From Streptomyces griseicoloratus (GTDB lineage: Bacteria > Actinomycetota > Actinomycetes > Streptomycetales > Streptomycetaceae): DNA of 64,000 nt. Location: the NCBI RefSeq assembly GCF_014534645.1, contig NZ_JACVQF010000127.1, positions 22,989 to 86,988 on the forward strand, written 5' to 3'. The number at the start of each line of letters is the position of its first letter. Position 1 is the first letter of the stretch. The position numbers and the translations under genes are program-made. A model generated the notes under the pieces. The model worked only from the letters and a program-made list of their open reading frames with translations, had not been told where the DNA came from and searched no databases. This document shows positions 59,141-64,000 of this stretch, piece after piece.

Positions 59141-61623
59141 TCGGTCCTCCTCGCCAGCTGGCCGGCGGCCGGGGTCGGCCCGCCGCCCGTGTAGGTGACC
59201 CGCCACAGGGCCGACTTGGAGTCCGAGGTGAAGAAGCCGCGGCCGTAGTCGAGGACGTACAGCGCGCCGTCCGGACCGAACCTCCAGTCCATCAGGTTCT
59301 TGATGCCGTCGCTGCCGACCGGCACGATCTTCTTCAGCGACTCCGAGTGCACCGGCAGACCGCCGTCACCCTGCGTCTTCGGGTCCATGAGCACCGCGTT
59401 GCGCGGCTGGTCGGCGTCGTAGAAGTCGCCGACGAACCACTTGCCGTCCCAGTAGGCCGGCCACTTCGTCGCACTCGTGCTCTGCGCGTCGTAGCGGTAG
59501 ACGGGGCCGTTCATCGCGGCCTGGCCGCCGCCCTTGAGCCAGGGCAGCCGGTAGGTGGCCTCCTCCGCCTTGTAGGACGGGATCCCGTTCGCGTCGCGCG
59601 GGAAGTCGGGTCCGCCGCCCTGCGGGGAGTACCAGATGTTGTTGCCGGTCACCGGCGGCAGATTGACCAGGCCGTCGTTGTTCGGCGACTCGTTCTTCGG
59701 GTGGTCGCAGTCGTACCAGCCCAGCGGCTTCGACGGGTCCGGCAGGTTCCGGTCCCGGTACGGCTGCTTGTTGCCCATGCAGTACGGCCAGCCCCGGTTG
59801 CTCGCCTTGGTGATCACGGCGAACGTGTCGTACTTCGCCGGACCCCACGTCGGCGACGGGGCACCGGCGTCCGGGCCGACCCAGCCGGCGTACAGGGTGT
59901 CGGTCGACTTGTCGACGGAGATGCGCGCCGGGTTGCGGACGCCCATCACGTAGATCTCGCCGCGCGTCTTGCCGCCGCCCTCGGCGGTCTCCTTGCCGGT
60001 GAAGAGGTTCCCCTCGGGGATCGTGTACGTCCCGTCCGGCTCCGGGTGGATGCGCAGGATCTTGCCGTTGAGGTTGTTGGTGTTGCCGGCGGTGCGGCGC
60101 GCGTCGGCGAAGGACACGCCCTTGAAGTTGGGCTCGGGGTTGTTGCCCGAGTAACCGCCGCTGAAGCCGCTGGAGTTGTTGTCACCCGTGGCGATGTACA
60201 GGTTGCCCTTGGAGTCCCAGGCCATCCCGCCGCCCGCGTGGCAGCAGCTGTGGATCTGCACCGGCCACTTCAGCAGCACCTTCTCGCTGCCCGGATCCAG
60301 CTTCCCGCTGGTCTGGTCGAAGGTGAAGCGGGAGACGCGCCGCTCGGCCATGTGGGTCTCGCGGTTGATCTCGGAGTGGGGTGTGTAGTGCAGGTACACC
60401 CACCCGTTCTCCGCGAACTTCGGGTCCAGCTCGATGCCGAGCAGCCCCTCCTCGACCTTGGTCAGCTCGTCGCCGCCGCCCTTGTTGCCGAAGACGGTCA
60501 GCTCACCGGCGAGGGTGACCTTCCCGGTCCCCGGGTCGTAGACGTGGACCTGGCCCTTGCCCTTGCCGATGTCGGGGTTGTTCCAGTCCGTGATCACGGG
60601 CTGCGAGGAGTCGGCACCGCCCCGGCCGATGTAGAACACGCGGCCGTCGGGGGCGGTGACCATGCCGTGCGGCTCGCCGATCTGGTCGTTCTGCCCCGGC
60701 TGGTTGGGCTGGGTGAGCCGCTCCGCCTTGTAGTTGCCGGTGATGGTCGCCTTGCAGTCGGCCTGCGCCAGGCGCGTCGTCCACAGCAGCGCGCCGCGCA
60801 GGTGGGCGCGGAAGTCGGTCTCGTCGTACGACGACACCGTGCCGCCCATACCGGTGTAGAAGGAGCGTCCGCCGTCGTAGTCCCGGCACCAGCTGACGGG
60901 GTGGTCCCATCCGTTGGCGCCGGTCCCGGGCTGGTACGTCGACTCCCGGACCCGGGCGACGGTGTGCACCTCACCGGACGGGTTCTTCTGCCAGTTCAGC
61001 CACTTGTCCGGCCGCTTCCACTGTACGGGCAGGTCCTTGGTGGCCGGGTGCCGGCGGTCGCCGACCTCGACGGTGGCGCGCTGCACGTTCGCCGGGCCGC
61101 CGGCGGCGGGGCGGGCGCCCACGAGGCCGGTGAACCAGTCCGAGTACGGCTCCGCGCGGGCCGCGTCGTGGATGCCGACGAAACCGCCGCCCGCCTCCAT
61201 GTACGCCTCCAGCCCGGCCTCCTGGTCCGGGTCCAGGACGTCACCGCCGCCGGTGAGGAACACGATCGCGTTGAAGCGGCCGAGTCGGCGCTCGTCGGTG
61301 AAGACGGAGGCGTCGTCCGTCGCCTCGACCCTGAACCGCTCGTTCGCCGGACCGGACAGTCCGATCTTCTCGATGGCCTCGATCCCGGCGTTCACGACCG
61401 GGGACTCGTCCCCGGCCGCGGCGGACCCGTAGAAGATCAGGACGCGGACGTTGGCGCCGCCGGGCGGCGACTTGATCGACATCGTTGTCAGGGACGGATC
61501 CGGCGCCGGGAGCGCGCCGGCGGCGGGGGCCGACAGCAGTCCGGCGGCGACGGTCCCGGCGGCCAGGGACGCCGCCCAGATGCGTCTCCTCGTGCCTTTG
61601 GCGCTCAACCCTCGTAAGTGCAT
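59137..61623 (-). CDS. Secreted ThuA - glucose/sorbosone dehydrogenase fusion
   Basis: 828 aa. Signal peptide RRRIWAASLAAGTVAAGLLSAPAAG. Residues about 55-275 are a ThuA-like (glutamine-amidotransferase fold) domain: VRVLIFYGSAAAGDESPVV, GGGFVGIHDAARAEPYSDWF. From about 300 a PQQ-type six-blade sugar dehydrogenase domain follows: EPHGMVTAPDGRVFYIGRGG, EEGLLGIELDPKFAENGWVYLHY, MAWDSKGNLYIATGD, RNPARISVD and MDWRFGPDGALYVLDYGRG. It would oxidise sugars outside the cell and pass electrons to a carrier, perhaps the cupredoxin encoded next. Codon 3 is TTA if the ATG at 61623 is used. A TTG at 61608 or GTG at 61662 are alternatives. Confidence 0.88.
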   Translation of the reverse strand: MHLRGLSAKGTRRRIWAASLAAGTVAAGLLSAPAAGALPAPDPSLTTMSIKSPPGGANVRVLIFYGSAAAGDESPVVNAGIEAIEKIGLSGPANERFRVEATDDASVFTDERRLGRFNAIVFLTGGGDVLDPDQEAGLEAYMEAGGGFVGIHDAARAEPYSDWFTGLVGARPAAGGPANVQRATVEVGDRRHPATKDLPVQWKRPDKWLNWQKNPSGEVHTVARVRESTYQPGTGANGWDHPVSWCRDYDGGRSFYTGMGGTVSSYDETDFRAHLRGALLWTTRLAQADCKATITGNYKAERLTQPNQPGQNDQIGEPHGMVTAPDGRVFYIGRGGADSSQPVITDWNNPDIGKGKGQVHVYDPGTGKVTLAGELTVFGNKGGGDELTKVEEGLLGIELDPKFAENGWVYLHYTPHSEINRETHMAERRVSRFTFDQTSGKLDPGSEKVLLKWPVQIHSCCHAGGGMAWDSKGNLYIATGDNNSSGFSGGYSGNNPEPNFKGVSFADARRTAGNTNNLNGKILRIHPEPDGTYTIPEGNLFTGKETAEGGGKTRGEIYVMGVRNPARISVDKSTDTLYAGWVGPDAGAPSPTWGPAKYDTFAVITKASNRGWPYCMGNKQPYRDRNLPDPSKPLGWYDCDHPKNESPNNDGLVNLPPVTGNNIWYSPQGGGPDFPRDANGIPSYKAEEATYRLPWLKGGGQAAMNGPVYRYDAQSTSATKWPAYWDGKWFVGDFYDADQPRNAVLMDPKTQGDGGLPVHSESLKKIVPVGSDGIKNLMDWRFGPDGALYVLDYGRGFFTSDSKSALWRVTYTGGGPTPAAGQLARRTE

Positions 61624-61847
61624 GGGCTTGTGATGCGATGTGAACCGCACGTGGTCACCCACCCCTCCTCGGTCACGGCAGCAGCGCCAAGGAAGCTAGA
61701 CCTCTTTGCGCGATTCGCCAAGAGATATGACCGGGATGGCACGAACTTTGTCCTGAGTGTGGATAAACAAGGTCGCGCCCGGTACCGTCCCACAGGTTCG
61801 TCACAGCAACATCTCCGCAAGTTCCGGACCAGTGTGGGGAGTTCGGC

Positions 61848-62843
61848 ATGGACAGACGCGGCTTCAACCGACGGGTGCTGCTGGGTGGAGCGGCCGTCGC
61901 GACATCGTTGTCACTGGCCCCCGACCCGGCCGGCGCGGCGACCCCGGCCAAGACGGCGCCGGCCGGGGGCGAGGTGAAACGCATCAAGCTGTACGCCGAG
62001 AAGCTGCCCGACGGGCAGATGGGCTACGGCCTGGAGAAGGGCAAGGCGACGATCCCCGGCCCGCTGATCGAGCTCAACGAGGGCGACACGCTGCACATCG
62101 AGTTCGAGAACACCATGGACGTGGCCGCGAGCCTGCACGTCCACGGCCTGGACTACGAGATCTCCAGCGACGGCACCAAGCTGAACAAGAGCCACGTCGA
62201 GCCGGGCGGCACCCGCACCTACACCTGGCGCACGCACGCCCCCGGCCGCCGCAAGGACGGCACCTGGCGGGCGGGCAGCGCGGGCTACTGGCACTACCAC
62301 GACCACGTCGTCGGCACCGAGCACGGAACCGGCGGCATCCGCAAGGGCCTGTACGGCCCGGTGATCGTGCGCCGCAAGGGCGACGTCCTGCCGGACGCCA
62401 CCCACACGATCGTCTTCAACGACATGCTCATCAACAACAAGCCCGCGCACACCGGCCCGGACTTCGAGGCCACCGTGGGCGACCGCGTCGAGTTCGTGGT
62501 GATCACGCACGGCGAGTTCTACCACACCTTCCACATGCACGGTCACCGCTGGGCGGACAACCGCACGGGCATGCTCACCGGGCCCGAGGACCCGAGCCAG
62601 GTCATCGACAACAAGATCGTCGGCCCGGCGGACTCCTTCGGCTTCCAGGTGATCGCGGGGGAGGGGGTGGGTGCCGGGGCCTGGATGTACCACTGCCATG
62701 TCCAGAGCCACTCCGACATGGGCATGGTGGGGCTGTTCCTGGTGAAGAAGGCGGACGGGACGATCCCGGGGTACGACCCGCACGACGGGCACACCTCCGC
62801 CACGGTGCCGGAGGGCGAGGCGGAGACCGCGCACCACCACTGA
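61848..62843 (+). CDS. Two-domain small laccase (SLAC-type multicopper oxidase)
   Basis: 331 aa. FNRRVLLGG is a Tat signal. Four copper-binding blocks are complete: [21 protein letters not shown] and [13 protein letters not shown]. Only two cupredoxin domains are present, the small-laccase layout that trimerises. It oxidises phenols, including lignin-derived compounds, with O2. GGGGAG precedes the ATG. The His-rich C-terminal tail ([12 protein letters not shown]) is seen in other streptomycete SLACs. It is divergent from the ThuA-GSDH gene, and 61663-61847 holds their promoters. Confidence 0.95.
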   Translation: MDRRGFNRRVLLGGAAVATSLSLAPDPAGAATPAKTAPAGGEVKRIKLYAEKLPDGQMGYGLEKGKATIPGPLIELNEGDTLHIEFENTMDVAASLHVHGLDYEISSDGTKLNKSHVEPGGTRTYTWRTHAPGRRKDGTWRAGSAGYWHYHDHVVGTEHGTGGIRKGLYGPVIVRRKGDVLPDATHTIVFNDMLINNKPAHTGPDFEATVGDRVEFVVITHGEFYHTFHMHGHRWADNRTGMLTGPEDPSQVIDNKIVGPADSFGFQVIAGEGVGAGAWMYHCHVQSHSDMGMVGLFLVKKADGTIPGYDPHDGHTSATVPEGEAETAHHH

Positions 62844-62857
62844 GGGATCATGGGTGG

Positions 62858-63799
62858 GTGACCCTCGTACTGACCCGCGGCGACCTCGAATCCGTCCTGG
62901 ACCCCGCCGCCTGTCTCACCGCCCTGCGCGACGGCTTCGGCGCCGCGGACGCCGTCGCGGTGGACGGGCAACGCGTCCGGACCGACCTGCCGTTCCCCGG
63001 GACCGCCACGGCCCTGATCCCCGGGCTGCTGCCGGGTGTCGAGGCGTACACGGTGAAGGTGAACGCGAAGTTCCCCGGCGCCCGTCCCGCCCTGCGCGGG
63101 GTGATCTGCCTGCACAGCGGGCGGGACGGCGAACTGCTGGCCCTGCTGGACTCCGCCACGGTCACCGCCTGGCGCACGGGGCTCGCCGCGGCCCTCGGCA
63201 CGCACGTCCTGGCGGTTGCCGGGGCGGACCAGGTGATCGGCGTGATCGGCGCGGGGGCGCAGGCCGACCTCATGGTGCGTGGGCTGGAGGTCCTGCGGGG
63301 GCGTCGCTCCCTCGTCGTCCACGACACGGACGGCGAGCGGGCGGTGGCGTTCGCCGCGCGGTACGGCGGCCGGGTCGCCGCCAGTGCGACCGAGGTGGCC
63401 GCCCGGGCCGACGTGGTGCTGCTGGCGACGTGGTCGCGGACGCCGCTGCTGACGCTGGCGGACACCAGGCCGGGGCAGCACTTCACGAGCCTGGGCGCCG
63501 ACGAGCCGGGCAAGCGGGAGCTGGCCCGGGACCTGCTCCAGGCGTCGGTCGTGGTCGTCGACGACCGCGAACTGGCCGCCCGCATGGGCGCCCTGGCGTC
63601 CGCGGACCTGCCGCCGACGGCCGCCGACGCCACCCTCGGCGAGATCCTGCGCGGTGACCACCCCGGACGGCCCGGCGCCGCAGCGCGATCCGTCTACGCG
63701 CCCGTGGGCCTGCCCTGGCAGGACCTGGCCCTCGCCTGGCAGGCGTACGAGCGGGCCGCGGAGCACGGCATCGGGCGACGGATCGACCTGCTGGCCTGA
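62858..63799 (+). CDS. Ornithine cyclodeaminase/mu-crystallin family protein
   Basis: 313 aa, GTG start at 62858 with GAGGG upstream. The Rossmann motif GVIGAGAQADLMVRGLEVL and the substrate Lys/Arg region EAYTVKVNAKFPGARPALRG, and DSATVTAWRTGLAAALG are family features. Members include ornithine cyclodeaminase, alanine dehydrogenase and ketimine reductases; subtype cannot be fixed. THFTSLGADEPGKREL-like text (HFTSLGADEPGKREL) is conserved. It starts 14 bases after the laccase gene and may be co-transcribed. Confidence 0.9.
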   Translation: MTLVLTRGDLESVLDPAACLTALRDGFGAADAVAVDGQRVRTDLPFPGTATALIPGLLPGVEAYTVKVNAKFPGARPALRGVICLHSGRDGELLALLDSATVTAWRTGLAAALGTHVLAVAGADQVIGVIGAGAQADLMVRGLEVLRGRRSLVVHDTDGERAVAFAARYGGRVAASATEVAARADVVLLATWSRTPLLTLADTRPGQHFTSLGADEPGKRELARDLLQASVVVVDDRELAARMGALASADLPPTAADATLGEILRGDHPGRPGAAARSVYAPVGLPWQDLALAWQAYERAAEHGIGRRIDLLA

Positions 63800-63803
63800 G
63801 CGG

Positions 63804-63899
63804 TGACGGGCCCGCGGCGACGGGCCCGCGGTAATGGGTCCGCGGGCACGGGCCCGCGGTGACGGGCCCGCGGTAAAGGGTCCGCGGGCACGGGCCCGC
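63804..63899. repeat. Seven short GC tandem repeats after the cyclodeaminase gene
   Basis: Units of 13-15 bases built on GGGCCCGCGG or GGGTCCGCGGG follow each other (gacgggcccgcgg type at about 63805, 63819, 63861; variants with GGTCC at 63836 and 63878). Blocks of about 42 bases repeat twice. The units are nearly self-complementary, so the region can fold strongly and may terminate transcription. Confidence 0.7.
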
Positions 63900-64000
63900 G
63901 CTCCCCGGTCCCCGGTTCCCGGTCCGGAGGGGCCGGTCAGGGCCCGATCCGGGACCGGCGGCTGAGCGGTCCGGGCGCGTGGTCACGGACCTGCGGTCAC
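63900..64000. other. Window end without a recognisable gene
   Basis: GC-rich sequence with further GGTCC/GGACC words. No gene start or domain is visible before the window ends. Confidence 0.4.

Noticed and set aside
63804-63899. Possible CRISPR-like array
   Set aside because: Units are contiguous with no unique spacers, and no cas genes are present.

Overview
The window is very GC-rich with strong G/C bias at third codon positions. It has many GTG starts, 4-bp ATGA/GTGA gene overlaps, Tat signals, LAL-type ATPases and MmyB-type XRE regulators, all of which point to Streptomyces. From memory, the stretch pcaIJFHGBL-pcaV, ligC, ligD polymerase and small laccase resembles the S. coelicolor SCO6697-6712 region. 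No tRNA, rRNA, CRISPR array or intact transposon was found.

Layout. 1-8931 holds the 3' end of an XRE-like regulator and then an alpha-glucan utilisation locus: LacI regulator, sugar-binding lipoprotein, two permeases, GH13 alpha-glucosidase and a secreted GH87 alpha-1,3-glucanase. 8903-15436 holds a nitrate/sulfonate/taurine-type ABC importer, a PcaR-like IclR regulator and a coupled Rieske oxygenase / 57-aa protein / ferredoxin-reductase operon of the vanillate demethylase type. 15437-23366 is a patchwork of small oxidoreductases and regulators with at least three decayed genes (an oligopeptide-type binding protein, a ROK regulator, a HEAT-repeat protein). It includes a TauD-type dioxygenase preceded by a putative cysteine-rich leader peptide.

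23367-35007 is the most unusual part: a four-gene operon encoding a DUF4132-like protein, a 1,675-aa protein of unknown function, a DUF5682-vWA fusion and a SWIM zinc-finger protein. It resembles the E. coli yehI-yehQ group and the MoxR-vWA conflict systems predicted by comparative genomics, but no MoxR AAA+ ATPase is encoded anywhere in the window. 35029-45158 holds an MFS transporter, a Tat-exported phospholipase C, a TetR-controlled DMT transporter/PAP2 pair with a long palindromic operator, a DUF2510 membrane protein and a LAL-like ATPase lacking its LuxR DNA-binding domain.

45160-52324 is the complete protocatechuate branch of the beta-ketoadipate pathway (pcaI-J-F-H-G-B-L) with its MarR repressor PcaV transcribed divergently. 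52362-63799 holds a DUF3048 lipoprotein, a formaldehyde-dehydrogenase-like alcohol dehydrogenase, separate LigC and LigD-polymerase genes, and two large coupled secreted proteins (cupredoxin/Ig-like/DUF1080 and ThuA/sugar dehydrogenase). It ends with a two-domain laccase, an ornithine cyclodeaminase-like enzyme and a GC-rich tandem repeat.

A plausible common theme is plant biomass. Alpha-glucan is hydrolysed and imported at the left. Methoxylated aromatics would be demethylated to protocatechuate by the Rieske pair and funnelled through pca. Laccase and copper proteins act outside the cell. This linkage is inference from gene content.
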